The notes beneath the pieces were generated by a model. It searched no databases, was not told the DNA's origin, and saw only the letters and a list, made by a program, of their open reading frames with translations. The position numbers and the translations under genes were made by a program. A DNA stretch of 64,000 bases from Sipunculus nudus (lineage: Eukaryota; Annelida; Sipuncula; Golfingiida; Sipunculidae). The stretch is taken from the NCBI GenBank assembly GCA_026874595.1, contig CM049311.1, forward strand, positions 41,665,676-41,729,675, read 5' to 3'. Below are positions 1 to 13,200 of the stretch, in pieces. Position 1 is the stretch's first letter. Every line of letters starts with the position of its first letter.

Positions 1-325
1 TAAATAGAGAAGGTATTAATTTATAGTAACTATATTGATGAACAAGGTGTTTGCTAACATATTCAGAAAAAAAAATAATTTACCTTTACTTACCTGTACA
101 GGTAAACATATGTGTTATATGTTAATAATCATAGAATGTGCTCTTTGGGTCAGCAAGCTTTTCAGGTGAAAAATATTTGATTTCCACAGAAAAATCCAAT
201 TTACTTGCACATTCTGGTTCGTTGGTGGTTCCCTTTCCAGTATTAAACCAAATCATTTACCTTTTTCTTACCTTTAATTAATAATTACCTTAAGGTGAAA
301 AAAAAATCCTTACATTTCCCTTTTA
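1..325. other. AT-rich intronic sequence, no gene seen
   Basis: I see no coding sequence and no recognisable element end here. The one ordered feature is a perfect 16-bp palindrome, TTACCTGTACAGGTAA, at 90-105. TTACCTG-type words recur nearby (for example 261-290) and again around 6200-6240, so this may be the flank into which A1 inserted. Confidence 0.5.
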
Positions 326-370
326 AGCTCAGCTGACTATAAGTCATCTGAGCTATAGTCGTGGTCCATT

Positions 371-407
371 GTCCGTCGTCCGTCCGTCTGTCCGTCCGTC
401 CGTCCGT
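371..407 (+). repeat. TCCG-type microsatellite of A1
   Basis: An imperfect tetranucleotide tract of TCCG with TCTG interruptions lies about 20 bp inside the A1 5' hairpin. Comparable tracts sit at the same place in the other full-length family A copies, for example near 13549, 16840, 32415 and 61580. The tetranucleotide equals ACGG on the other strand, the unit described for bivalve pearl elements. Confidence 0.8.
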
Positions 408-2219
408 AGATGTGGCACGTTTTGAAACCTTAAGACCTAGGAATCCAAAATTCGGCATAATGTTAGATGTCCCCAAGATCTCCTACCAAGCCGAAAACTG
501 GGTCTTTTCGACTTCGTTCCTTTGAGAAATTAAGGAAAAACCCCAATTTTTTATTAATAACCTATTTTCACACTTCAGGACTGCCTTATATCAAAACCAC
601 TCATCTGTTTTTCCTCATATTTACCATAAATATATCTCTATATAGTTCCTATGTACATTCAAGAAATTATGTCTGTATTTTATAATTTAAAAAAGTTATG
701 GACCCAAACATAATGCATTTTGTAAAAAATCAGGAAAGATATTTGATCACTTAACACAAAACATGTTAAAGCTATGGACCTTTTTTCCAGTAATATAACT
801 TTAATTAATCAAAATTAAATTGTATACCCAAAATTAGATGAAAATCTTTTAAATTTTTTAAAATATTAATAAATATAAAAAATTGGTACCTTAAATTTTG
901 CCCAACTTTGACCATGGCACGTTTTTTTCCTGTGAGTACTGTGGATTTAATTTTCACAGCATGTTTTTGTTACCTTTTCAACTGTTAACACCAAAAATTT
1001 GAAACCAGTTGATCAAAAACTGCATATTTTATTCAAGTTTTCAAGCACCATGTAACATATTGTTTACATCAAGCTAGTGTTATGCAGTTCGCAAGAGCTC
1101 AGCTCCCCAGCTTCAGCTCTTAGTTCCTTAAATTGGGCATACAGCTAGATGTCTCCAAAATCCCCTACCATGCCAAGCCATACCTTAATACCTTCAAGAT
1201 ATTAATGAAAAACTTCATTTTTCCATTAAAAACACATTGTTACACTTCAAGACTGCCTAATATCAAAACCACTGATCTGACTTTAATCATGAATAATATA
1301 CATATTTTTCATTCTCTATGCACATGCCAGAATGATGTCAGTATTGCGTAATTGTTTTAAGTTATGGGCCCAAACATAATGCACTTTGTAAAAAATCAAG
1401 AAATATATTTACTCCCTTAACAAGGGGATTGCTGAAGCTAGAGATTTTTTGTCAGGGATGTAACATTATTTAATCAAGATTCAATTGAATACCCAAAATT
1501 AGTTATGAATTTTTCAAATTTTATAAGTTATTACTATAAATGTAAAATTAATAAATTAAATTTTGCCCAACTTTGACCATGGCACGTTTGTTTCCTGTGA
1601 GCACTGTTGATATAATTGTATCCCCAGACAAAGTCGGGGGATACTATGTTTTCATACCGGTCCCGCCGCCGCCGCCGCATATAAATCTTGTTGGCGCGAT
1701 AACCCAAAAAATATTTCACGGAACTTTACCAAACTTGGTATATGTATAGATATGGGTGAGAGGACGACGCCTATTTAAAATGAGGTCATGACCTTTACTA
1801 GGAGAGTGTCCTTGACCTTGAATAGGTCCAATTTTGGGGAAAATCACACAAATTCTTTAATATCTCAAGAAATCTTGCATAGGTTTATCCTAAAATCAAG
1901 TTGATGGAAGATCATGGATAGGGTTGTCATGTTCCAGAAACTGGTGGCGCCACCTATTATTCTTTACTTGTTTTCATGCCGTTTAATACTCCCAAAATTG
2001 CCACCTTACAGTACTGTGAGCATTATGAGTCAAAAACTAATGGACAGATTTCTTTTATATTATGCATATACATAGGTATGGGTTATGGGATGATGGTTAT
2101 TTAAATTGGGGTCATGACCTTTCCTATGTTAGTGGCCTTGACCTTGAATATTGCCATATATGTTGAAAATCACACTCCTCTTATGATATCTCCAGTGTTG
2201 ATAGCCATATAGATTTCAA

Positions 2220-4660
2220 ACATGACTTATGTATGGCCCACCACTAAAGTAAGAACCCTATAGGTTCGAGGGTCATGAGGTCAAAGGTCAAGGTCACTGG
2301 ACTGGCATTTTAAAATATACTGTGGATGCATTTTAAGCCAAACTTTCATCCCAGGTCTTCCATCTTGAATATATAGCTCACTTGCCAATATTGGATGATC
2401 CATAGAAATTTTGGGGTCACAAGGTCAAAGGTCAAGGCCAAGGGAGCTATCTGTCCAAAAATTAGTTTCTGGATGATAATTCCTTCTTTTATTGATGTAT
2501 GGATTTCAAACTTGACTTGTATTTGACCCATTGGAAAAGCAAGACCTGAATTGATTTTGGGGTCATGAGGTCAAAGGTCAAGGTCACAGGAAACCTCTTT
2601 AAAAAGGTTGTGGATGCAATTTCAGCCAAAAAAAAATTCATCCGAGATCTTTCATCTTGCACATATAGTTCACCTGCCAAGAGTGGAAGACCCCTATCAA
2701 TTGTGAGGTCACAAGGTCAAAGGTGAGGGTCACAGGAGCCATCTGTCCAAAAATTAGTTTCTGGATGATAATTCCTGCTTTTATTGATGTATGGATTTCA
2801 AACTTGACTTGTATTTGACCCATTGGAAAAGCAAGACCTGAATTGATTTTGGGGTCATGAGGTCAAAGGTCAAGGTCACAGGACAAATTTAAAAAGGTTG
2901 TGGATGCAATTTCAGCCAAAAAAATCATCTGAGATCTTTCATCTTGCACATACCATTCACCTGCCAAGAGTGGAAGACCCCTATCAATTTTGAGGTCACA
3001 AGGTCAAAGGTGAAGGTCACAGGAGCCATCTGTCCAAAAATTAGTTTCTGGATGATAATTCCTGCTTTTATTGATGTATGGATTTCAAACTTGACTTGTA
3101 TATGTCCCATTGGAAAAGCAAGACCAAAATTGATTTTGGGGGCATGAGGTCAAAGGTCAAGGTCACAGGACACATCTTTAAAAAGATTGTGGATGCATTT
3201 TCAGCAAAACATTTCATCTCAGATCTTTCATCTTGCACATATAGTTCACCTGCCAAGAGAGGAAGAACCCTATCAATTTTGAGGTCACAAGGTCAAAGGT
3301 GAAGGTCACAGGAGCCATCTGTCCAAAAATTAGTTTCTGGATGATAATTCCTGCTTTTATTGATGTGTGGTTTTCAAACTTGACTTGTATATGTCCCATT
3401 GGAAAAGCAAGACCTGAATTGATTTTGGGGTCATGAGGTCAAAGGTCAAGGTCACAGGACAAATTTAAAAAGGTTGTGGATGCAATTTCAGCCAAAAAAA
3501 TCATCTGAGATCTTTCATCTTGCACATACCATTCACCTGCCAAGAGTGGAAGACCCCTATCAATTTTGAGGTCACAAGGTCAAAGGTGAAGGTCACAGGA
3601 GCCATCTGTCCAAAAATTAGTTTCTGGATGATAATTCCTGCTTTTATTGATGTATGGATTTCAAACTTGACTTGTATATGTCCCATTGGAAAAGCAAGAC
3701 CAAAATTGATTTTGGGGGCATGAGGTCAAAGGTCAAGGTCACAGGACACATCTTTAAAAAGATGTGGATGCATTTTCAGCCAAACATTTCATCTGAGATC
3801 TTTCATCTTGCACATATAGTTCACCTGCCAAGAGAGGAAGAACCCTATCAATTTTGAGGTCACAAGGTCAAAGGTGAAGGTCACAGGAGCCATCTGTCCA
3901 AAAATTAGTTTCTGGATGATAATTCCTGCTTTTATTGATGTGTGGTTTTCAAACTTGACTTGTATATTTCCCATTGGAAAAGCAAGACCAAAATTGATTT
4001 TGGGATCATGAGGTCAAAGGTCAAGGTCACAGGATACATCTTTAAAAAGGTTGTGGATGCAATTTCAGCCAAAAAATTCATCTGACATCTTTCATTTTGC
4101 ACATATAGTTCACCTGCCAAGAGTGGAAGACCCCTATCAATTTTGAGGTCACAAGGGCAAAGGTGAAGGTCACAGGAGCCATCTGTCCAAAAATTAGTTT
4201 CTGGATGATAATTCCTGCTTTTATTGATGTATGGATTTCGACTTGACTTGTACATGTCCCATTGGAAAAGCAAGACCCAAATTGATTTTGGGGTCATGAG
4301 GTCAAAGGTCAAGGTCACAGGACACATCTTTAAAAAGATGTGGATGCATTTTCAGCCAAACATTTCATCTCAGATCTTTCATCTTGCACATATAGTTCTC
4401 CTGCCAAGAGAGGAAGAATAATATCAATTGTGAGGTCACAAGGTCAAAGGTGAAGGTCACAGGAGCCACCTGTAAAAAAAATTAGTTTCTGGATGATAAT
4501 TCCTGCTTTATTGATGTATAGATTTCAAACTTGACTTGCATATGTCCCATTGGAAAAGCAAGACCCAAATTGATTTTGGGGTCATGAGGTCAAAGGTCAA
4601 GGTCACAGGACACATCTTTAAAACAATCAAGGTCACAGGACCAACATCTTCAACAAGATT
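2220..4660 (+). repeat. 288-bp tandem core repeats of G1
   Basis: Nine copies of a unit of about 288 bp follow one another. The anchor motif AGGTCAAAGGTCA starts at 2578, 2860, 3147, 3436, 3723, 4011, 4299 and 4587, with the first, more diverged unit at 2279. Each unit is itself two related halves of about 144 bp: one carries AGGTCAAAGGTCAAGGTCA and the other AGGTCAAAGGTGAAGGTCA. Units in the middle are nearly identical, which indicates recent unequal exchange or rolling-circle amplification. Both strands give short spurious open frames of 61-131 codons that simply repeat with the array. Confidence 0.9.
2279..4599 (+). promoter_or_regulatory. Array of DR1-type nuclear-receptor motifs in G1
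   Basis: Ten perfect AGGTCA-A-AGGTCA direct repeats (DR1) occur at 2279, 2422, 2578, 2860, 3147, 3436, 3723, 4011, 4299 and 4587. Most run on into AGGTCA, so the same site also holds TCAAGGTCA, the extended half-site used by ERR/FTZ-F1 type receptors. DR1 is the consensus for HNF4, RXR and COUP-TF receptors. The sequence match is direct; binding or activity in this genome is inference. Confidence 0.5.
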
Positions 4661-6125
4661 GTGGATTGTTAGATGGAAGAAACAATAAATATGCCAAGTG
4701 TCAGTATATGCTGCCAAAATTGGGGGTCTGTTCTTAAAGGGGGGGGGGGCCTACTATGTCTGGGGATACTCTGGCACCTGCGGTGCCAAGAAATGTCTAG
4801 GTTTCATATCATGCACACATAAGGATTTCAGCTTTAAAGTTTAGAAAGCTGAAAGAAATTGGCCAAAAATTGTAGCTTTTATAAATGTTTTTATGAGACC
4901 CTGTTAGACTTTGGCTCTCTCCAGCCCCTCTTGAGTCACCTGTATGTTGACCTTGTTGAACTTTCAGCAAATTATGCATGCTTGAGGCGAGGCATACAGG
5001 GGAATCCAGGCAGCTTATGGCCAGCCACAGTTGATCCAGGTGTCCAACCCAACTCATCTAGTAGTTTTAACCAACTACATAACAATAAACAATAAATTAA
5101 TAAATTTTTATTGGTTTTTAATAAAAAAAATTAAAGAAAAATAGAAAAGGAATTTGTTAGTTTATAATAACAGGAAATTAACTTGCAGTTACTGATGATA
5201 TAAGAATCTTGTATCGATGGATAGAATGTCACATATTCCAAATAACACCATGCAGTCACCTATGGTATTTTTCAGTTCAATTTTAATGATAAAGAAGTAA
5301 ATCATATCATTCATTACTAATCATTAGGGATCATATGATGGAAATTAATGATAGACAAAGATGCAGTTGATAATATTAATCTAGATTCCTACTGTGTCTA
5401 GTGTGTACATTGATGTGAAATTAGTCCAAAATGAATTTATTACAGTTATTTTTTAATATAAATAAAAGCCATAAAACCAGGTACTTATGATCATTATTTA
5501 AATGTGTGAATTTTGTATATTCTGGATTCTCAACATCATTGTTTGGTGAAAACTGAATAAATACCAGTCATGGTGCGAATACTTTGTAATTGTATTTTAA
5601 TACGAATATGATTATGTACTCCATTATAAATTTTATTGCATAAAGAATGGGAATTCAGGTAAAAATGAAAGTATATGAATACCAGTGCAAATACTTTCAA
5701 AATGTATTCATGAATGCATTCATGAATTTATTCTTTAATATTATTTTAATAATCATTTCAGTTATATTTCATTTTAAAAAATCATATGATTCTCTTATTA
5801 TTTAAAAAAATATAATATTTGGGACAATATTTGTAATTTTTTTAAATTAATAGTTAAACCCTTATATTATATATTCTGCTTATAAGTTATATGGCCAAGT
5901 CAAAATCTGTGTGACAATAGCACTCCATTTGTTAATAAAATAAATGAAATCAATCCTCTTCCCTGTCTCCAAAGGTACTATCAAAATCATACATAAGCTA
6001 AACAACAACAACTCATAATACAGCTTATATTTATTACCACACAAAACCAGCATGTGCCTCATTTCTAAATAATATTTTTTTATCATATATAACAGCTGAG
6101 CGTCGTGACCCATAGGTCCCTTGTT

Positions 6126-6464
6126 TTATCAAAGGGTTAATGGGTTACCTGAACAGGATGAAAGGGGTCATTTTGGTGATATACCAGTGAGTGGAAATAC
6201 AGTTAGTACAGATTTACCTGTTTTTACCTGTATATACCTTAGTTACATACATATCAAACCAGGTATATAGAAAATAAATAAAATAACATGATGGACATAT
6301 ACCTGACAGTAAAAGCTGAAAATTTCACAAAGATACCCTTAACGGTTACTGAGTTAATATCTCTTATATAGATTCATGTCAAAATGTGGAAAAAATGCAA
6401 AATAAATCTGAACAGTAGGAGTGTGACAATCCACAGGCTAATCTGAACAGTAAAGGGTTAAATT
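6126..6464. other. Spacer between two family A copies
   Basis: AT-rich sequence with several TTACCTG words and no coding potential. The right end (6410-6465) contains a block around 'ctgaacagtaaagggttaa' that reappears inverted at about 42462-42525, so a small unclassified repeat may end here. Confidence 0.4.
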
Positions 6465-9088
6465 AAGCCCAACTTTAGCCATGGCACTTTTTTTCCATGT
6501 AAACACTGTTGATTAATTTTCATATCATGCACACGTGTGGATTTCAGCTTCTGAATTCTGAAATTTGAAAGGAATTGGACAAAATCTGTAGCTTTTATTA
6601 AAGTTTTTATGAGACCATGTAACACCTACTACTCTTGGGCTATTCTGAAGCCCCTCTCTATGTCTCCTTGTTGACTTTTCAGGCTTGAAGCAAGGCATAT
6701 TGTGCAGCCAGCCGGCTCTTGGGTGCCTTCAGCTGGATAGAACTGTCCAACCCCCCCTCTTGAAGTTGTTTTGGCCAAAAACATAACAATAACAATAATT
6801 ATATCCGCCAAAACAGAGTTTTGCGGATACTATGTTTTCAGCTGCATGCCGCCGCGGCCGCGTAGGTGTCCGGAGAACTCCTCCTTAACCGCTGGGCGGA
6901 ATTTTATGAAACCCGGGATTATGTTCGGGTCACATGTGAACTGCTGCGCCCCGATTTTGTTTTGACCTCTGACCTTTCCTCTGCGCTCTGCGTCCGTTTG
7001 TGCGTCTGTTTCCACACATAAACCCACATATCTCGGGAACCCTTTGACCGATCAGGAAAATTTTTTTGCACAAATGTAGCCCTTGGAGAGCTTTATAACA
7101 TACACAAAAAATGGTGGCTCCACCTGCAACCATGTTTGCACAGTGTCCATCTGTTCGTCTGCCTTTGGTTAAAATCACTCATATCTCTGCAGTGACTAGA
7201 CTAATTCACCTGAATTCGGCATACTTAAACATCAGGGATAGCTTTTCTGATTTTTTGACAGGTGGCGCCACCTACATTCACGTTTATGCTGCAGACATCC
7301 AAGCTCATATCTCGGGAACCGTTTGACCGATCAGGAAAATTTTTTTGCACAAATGTAGCCCTTGAAGAACTTTATAACATACACAAAAAATGGTGGCGCC
7401 ACCTGCAACCATGTTTGCACAGTGTCCATCTGTTCGTCTGCCTTGGGTTAAAATCACTCATATCTCTGCAGTGACTAGACTAATTCACCTGAAATTCGGC
7501 ATGCGTAAACATCATGGATAGCTTTTCTGATTTTATGACAGGTGGCGCCACCTACATTCACGTTTACGATGCAGACATCCAAGCTCATATCTCAGGAACC
7601 GTTTGACCGATCAGGAAAATTTTTTTGCACAAATGTAGCCCTTGGAGAGCTTTATAACATACACAAAAAATGGTGGCGCCACCTGCAACCATGTTTGCAC
7701 AGTGTCTATCTGTTCGTCTGCCTTGGGTGAAAATCACTCATATCTCTGCAGTGACTTGACTAATTCACCTGAAATTCGGCATGCGTATACATCCTGGATA
7801 GCTTTTCTGATTTTATGACAGGTGGCGCCACCTACATTCATGTTTACGCTGCAGACATCCAAGCTCATATCTCGGGAACTGTTTGACCGATTGGGCCAAA
7901 ATTTTGCATGTGTATAGATCTCACATAGCTCTTCATAATGAGCAAAACTGGTGGCGCCACCTGCAGCCATTTTTGCACAGCTCCTGTCTGTTTGCCTGCC
8001 ATGGGATAAAATCACTCATATCTCGGCAGTGGTTTGACATATCTGCCTAAAATTTTGCAGGTTAATACATCCCCGACAGCTCTCTTGATTTTATGACAGG
8101 TGGCGCCACCTGCATTCTAGTTTATGCAGCAGACATCCAAGCTCATATCTTGGGAACCGTTTGACCGATTGGGCCAAAGTTTTGCGTGTGTATAGTTCTC
8201 CCATAGCTCTTTATCATACGCAAAACTGGTGGCGTCACCTGCAACCATTTTTGCTCAGCGTCCATCTGTTTGTCTGCCACGGGCTAAAATCACTCATATA
8301 CATGTAGTGGTTTGACTTATCTGCCTTAAATTTTGCATATGTATACAACTGGGACGGCTTTCTGGATTTTGTGGTAGGGGGGGCAACCTACATACACAAT
8401 TTGGCTGCAGACATCCATGCTAATATGCAACACTCTATTTCCCCTTGCCACTCAATCCATGCCTCACTTCACCCGTTCCACTCTGATTTAGGCGGATACA
8501 CGTAGTCGCTTGTTGACTACCCGTATTCTAGTTAAAAAAAAATTATTGGTTTATAACAACTAAGAAAAAATTAATGGAAAAGAAATTTAATAGTTATTGA
8601 GTAACAGGAAATTACCTTGCAATAACTGATGATTTATAGATCTTCCATGGATGGCCATATATGTATTCCAAATGACACCATGTAGTCATCATTGTGTATT
8701 TTTCATTTCAATCATAAAAATGAAAAATAAATAATTAAACAAAATTGTTGTTTACTTTTAGGGATTATTTGAAGCAAATGAATGATAGGCAAGGATGCAG
8801 ATGATTATATTAATTTAATCTAAATTTCCAGGTCTTTTCAGGCTGTTTAATGTGTTGGTTCATATTTATTACAAAATTAAAAAAAAAAATTGAAATCTGT
8901 CAAAAATTTAAAGTATTACTCAGACAAGTGCTCATTAAGGATGTCAACATGTTTGACTAATGACATTGAGACTCATTGCTGTATCATCTCTAACATGATA
9001 CTAGGTAAATAATCAAAATTTATAGTACTGATGCCTTTGTTTCAGTTAATAAAATTAAACCTTCCTGACTCCAGTTTACTCCTTGTAA
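6465..9088 (+). mobile_element. Family A fragment carrying F1
   Basis: A 5'-truncated family A copy starting in the core ('actttagccatggcac') and running into the 3' half. It is split by F1 (6803-8531) within the tract 'aacaataac'/'ttattggttta'; the copies at 51715 and 18360 read across this point. It is cut again at 9089 by E1. The last words before E1, 'actccagtttactccttgtaa', match the uninterrupted copy at 52250-52280. Confidence 0.65.
6803..8531 (+). mobile_element. Family F element F1 (1.7 kb)
   Basis: The 5' end ATCCGCC (6803) pairs with TTTTGCGGAT ending at 6828. The inverse GGCGGATA lies at 8491-8498, followed by a perfect 6-bp stem-loop, GTAGTC (8502-8507) and GACTAC (8515-8520), and then CTAG at 8528-8531. 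Core units of about 280 bp repeat from 7021 with the phrases 'atctcgggaaccgtttgacc' and GGTGGCGCCACC (7261, 7392, 7541, 7672, 7821, 7950, 8099). A DR1-type motif, TGACCTCTGACCT, is at 6963-6975. No protein is encoded. Confidence 0.8.
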
Positions 9089-9253
9089 GTGAACCTGTGA
9101 GCTAATGCGATGGTGTGGCGTCGTGCGTCAGAGTGTCGTGCGGCGTCTGTTCGTTAACCATAGCTATCTCAAAAACGGCTGGAGCTAGCATCACCAAATT
9201 TTTTGCAAAGAATCAGTCATCTGAAAAACCTATCTGATTTTGTTTATTTTTTT

Positions 9254-10244
9254 ATGCCCCCGCCACAAAGTGGCCGGGGCATATAGTTTTACCCATGTCC
9301 GTCCTTCCGTCATTCCAAAATCAAACAGTTGTACAGACGTTTTTTCGCAGTGCCTGCAGATATTGGCCTGATTTTCGGTGTGTAGGCAGATATAGACCAG
9401 TTACAGATGGAGTTCGCGTTTCGTCCCGGTTGACCTATTTTTGATTGTTTTACGGCTCCTGAACATAGAAAATTTCATGTAAAATATAATTTTTCATGTC
9501 AAATACACTTGTACAGACTTTTTTTCGCAATACCTGCATATATTGGCCTGATTTTTGGTGTGTGGGCAGATAATGACCAGTTACAGATCGAGTTCACGTT
9601 TTGTCCCAGTTGACCTACTTTTGACCATTTGACGGTGCTCTAACATAGAAAATTTCATAAAAAAGTGCACATGTATGGACTTTTTTTCACAGTGCCTGCA
9701 GATACCACCCTGATTTTTGGTGTGTAGGCAGATAATGACCAGTTACAGATCGAGTTCTTGTTTTGTCCCAGTTGACCTACTTTTGACCATTTGACTGCTC
9801 CTGAACATAGAAAGTTTCATGAAAAATAGAAATTTTCATAACAAATGCATATGTACTGACTTTTTTTCCTCAATGCCTGCAGATACCACCCTGATTTTTT
9901 TGTGTGGGCAGATAATGACAGTTACAGATCGAGTTCGCGTTTCGTCCCGGTTGACCTACTTTTGATTGTTTTATGGCTCCTAAACATAGAAAATTTCATG
10001 AAAGACAGAAATTTTTATGGAAAATGCACATGTATGGACTTTTTTTCACAATGCCTGCATATACTGGCATGATTTTTGGTGTGTTGCTTGATAATGACCC
10101 GTTACAGATCGAGTTTGCATTTTGCCCTTGTTGACCTGCTTTTGACCATACGACACCTCCTGAACTTAAAAAATTTTGAAAAATTTTACAAATGTTTCTA
10201 ATTTGCCCCAGGCGGGGGCATTCGTGTTATTCCGACACATCTAG
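9254..10244 (+). mobile_element. Family D element D1 inside E1
   Basis: The 5' hairpin is ATGCCCCCGCCAC (9254-9266), AAA, GTGGCCGGGGCAT (9270-9282), followed by a short TCCG/TTCCG tract. About five core units of 170-180 bp follow, each with 'cctgcagatattggcctga' and 'agttgacctacttttgacc' or variants. The 3' end has GGCGGGGGCAT (10211-10221, inverse of the 5' end), a GTGT/ACAC stem (10224-10238) and CTAG at 10241-10244. It sits in a T run of E1 with no visible target duplication. Core length and microsatellite position closely resemble bivalve pearl elements. Confidence 0.82.
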
Positions 10245-13200
10245 TTTCTAACTGCATTTTCTTAGATTTTACAGGGAAAAAAACTTAAAAAACTTTAGAA
10301 ATCTTCTTCTCCAAAACTGTCCAGTCAAATAGTCCAATATTTCCCAGAAGTGATCCCTGGAACAATCTCTCTCAAGTTTGTTCGAATGGTTCTAGTTGGG
10401 AGATTTTTGGCTAAGTTACAGGAGGTTGAACTTGGTCATCTGTCAAAAAAAGCACATTAAAATTAAAATCTCAGAAACGGCTGGAGCTGTCATCACCAAA
10501 TTTTATGCCAATGTTGGTCACATAAGTCATATGTCTGAAATTTAGGTATTAGTGGCGCCACCTACATTGATCTGTTTTTAGCTCAGCTGACTATAAGTCA
10601 GCTGAGCTATAGTCGTGGTCCTTTGTCCGTTGGCTGTCCGTCCGTCTGTCTGCCCGTTAAACTGGCACGTTTTGAAACCGTAAGACCTAGAAATCCAAAA
10701 TTCGGCATAATGTTAGATGTCCCCAAGATCTCCTACCAAGCCGAAAACTGGGTCTTTGCGACTTCGTTCCTTTGAGAAATTAAGGAAAAACCCCAATTTT
10801 TTATTAAAAACCTATTTTCACACCTCAGGACTGCCTAAAATCAAAACCACTCATCAGTTTCTCCTCATACTTACCATAAATATTCCTCTATATAGTTCCT
10901 ATGTACATTCAAGAAATTAGGTCTGTATTATATAATTTAAAAAAGTTATGGGCCCAAACATAATGCATTTTGTAAAAAATCAGGAAAGATATTTGATCAC
11001 TTAATACAAAACATGTTAAAGCTAAGGACTTTTTTTTCCAGTTATATAACTTCAATTAATCAAAATTAAATTGTATACCCAAAATTAGATCAAAATCTTT
11101 TAGATTTTTTTAAATATTAGCAAAAATAAAAAATTGGTACCTTTAATTTTACCCAACTTTGACCTTGGCACATTTTTTTCCTGTAACTGCTGTGGATTTA
11201 ATTTTCACAGCATGTTTTTGTTAGCATTTCATTTGTTAACACCAAAAATTTGAAACCAGTTAATCAAAAACTGTAGTTTTTAGTCAAGTTTTCAAGCACC
11301 ATGTCACATATTGTTTACATCAAGCTAGTGTTATGCAGTTTGCTAGAGCTCAGCTCACCAGCTTCAGCTCCCAGTTCCTAAAATTTGGCATACAGTTAGA
11401 CTTCTCCAAATCCCCTACCATGTCAAGAATTTGGTCACTAGGACTTAATTCCTTTTAGATATTAATGAAAAACTTCATTTTCCATTAAAACCCATTGTTA
11501 CACAAGACTGCCTAATATCAAAACCACTGATCTGACTTTGATCATATATAATATACATATTTTTCTATACATTTGCTATGCACATGCCAGAAATGATGTC
11601 AGTAGTGCGTAATTGTTTTAAGTTATGGGCCCAAACATAATGCACTTTGTAAAAAATCAAGAAATATATTTACTCCCTTAACAAGAGGATTGCTGAAGCT
11701 AGAGATTTTTTGTCAGGGATGTAACTTTATTTAATCAAGATTCAATTGAATACCCAAAATTAGTTCTGAATTTTTCAAATTTTATAAGTTATTCGTATAA
11801 ATATAAAATAAGTACCTTAAATTTTGCCCAACTTCGACCATTGCACGTTTGTTTCCTGTGAGCACTGTTGATATAATGCACACAAAAGGATTTCATCTTT
11901 TTAGTTTAGAAAGCTAAAAGAAATTGGCAAAAAATGTAGCTTTTATTAATGTTTTTATGAGACCATGTTAGACCCAGGCTCTCTCAGCCACTCTTCAGTC
12001 ACCTGTATGTTGACCTTGTTGAACTTTCAGCAGATTATGCATGCTTGAGGGAGGCATTCACTGGGGCAGCCAGGCAGCTTATGGCCAGCCACAGTTGATC
12101 CAGGTGTCCAACCCAACTTATCTAGTAGTTGTTTTGACCAACATAACAATAAACTATAAATAAATAAATGTTTGGCGAACCTGTGAGCTTATGCGATGGT
12201 GTGGCGTCGTCCGGCGTCCGTCAGCCGTCGTCCGGCGTCCAGCGTCTGTACGTTAACCCATACTATCTTGAAAACGGCATGAGGTAGCATTACAAAATTT
12301 TAAACAAAAAATTAGTCATCTAAAAAATTCTATCGGATTTTGCTTATTTTTTGGCTAACTGCATTTTCTCAGATTTTACAGGGAAAAAACTTAAAAACCT
12401 TTAAAAATCTTCTTCTCTGAAACTGTTCAGCCAAATTGTCCAATATTTTACAGAAATATTCCCTGGAACAAACTCTCTCAAGTTTGTTCGAATGGATTAA
12501 GTTCGGTAATTTTTGGCCGAGTTACAAGAAGTTAAACTCAGTCATCTGTCCAAAAAAGCATACTTAAATTACAATCTCTGAAACGGCTGGAGCTATCATC
12601 CCCAAATTATATGTGAATGTTTGTCACATGAGTCATAACTGAAATTGAGGTATTGGTGGCGCCACCTGCATCAGCCTTTTTTGTATGGGGGTCATCAGTG
12701 CCCTTATCATACTAAGGGCTACAAAAAACTTCTTCTCTGAAACCATATGGCCAAATTGTTTAATATCGCACAGAAATGATCTTAGGGTACTGCTTTCTGA
12801 ATTTTGTTCAAATGATCTCAGTTCAGTGACTTTTGGCTGAGTTATGGGAAGCTGAATTTAGTCATATGCCATGACAGCCCATTTTAACTCAGTGGCTACA
12901 AAGATCTTCTCAAAAACCACTGGGCAGAATTCTTAAACCTCACACATTAATTATCCTTAGATGTTGATAATTCAAGTTTGTTCAAATGGTTTTGGTTCAG
13001 TGATATTTGGCCGAGTTATGGGTCGCTTAACTTAGCCATTTTTCTGTATTTTCCTATATTATAAACCTGCAAAACATTTTTGACTGACACAACTGAGGCT
13101 ATTTTGTTTAATTTTTTACAACGACTGGAGCTAGCGTCATGAAATTAAATGCAAAAAATTAGCCATCTGAGAAACTCTGCATTTTCTTAGATTTTATAGA

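Larger units (their letters stand above)
1618..4800 (+). mobile_element. Family G element G1 (3.2 kb), inserted in A1
   Basis: The 5' end is GTATCCCCAGAC (1618-1629), with a second copy of the GGGGATAC motif forming a hairpin by 1645. The 3' end carries the exact inverse, GTCTGGGGATAC, at 4758-4769. A 7-bp stem-loop follows (TGGCACC 4772-4778, GGTGCCA 4782-4788, loop TGC), then CTAG at 4797-4800. This is the 3' stem-loop plus CTRR arrangement of Helitron-type elements. The uninterrupted A copy A4 reads straight through the site (18064-18090, 'gatataattttcatatc'), which defines the empty site and shows no clear target duplication. Most of the interior is a 288-bp tandem array. Confidence 0.8.
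326..6125 (+). mobile_element. Family A element A1, interrupted by G1
   Basis: A non-autonomous Helentron/pearl-like element. It opens with an imperfect hairpin (AGCTCAGCTGACT at 326-338 against AGTCATCTGAGCT at 342-354) followed by a TCCG microsatellite. Two diverged core copies follow, at about 415-1100 and 1130-1617, with shared words such as 'gactgcctaatatcaaaacc' and 'gttatgggcccaaacataat'. Element G1 occupies 1618-4800; the A sequence resumes at 4802 and ends near 6125 with CAGCTGAGCG, a palindromic block around CCCATAGG and CCCTTGTT. The 3' CAGCTGAGC inverts the 5' GCTCAGCTG. No transposase or Rep/helicase is encoded. The class follows from the end structure; the family label is mine. 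Confidence 0.75.

Noticed and set aside
467-685. Recurring ~67-72 codon frame beginning MSPRSPTKPKTGS, seen in eight or more family A copies
   Set aside because: It occupies the same place in each A core, but copies carry stops and frameshifts, and the length variation follows neutral decay. No domain is recognisable.
1643-1680. GCC/GCCGCCG repeats as a CpG-island promoter
   Set aside because: The run is short, belongs to the 5' part of G1, has a counterpart near the F1 5' end, and no transcript start can be argued.
3932-4327. 131-codon minus-strand open frame, the longest in the window
   Set aside because: It lies wholly within the 288-bp tandem array and its peptide repeats with the array, as do the similar 61-82 codon frames around it.
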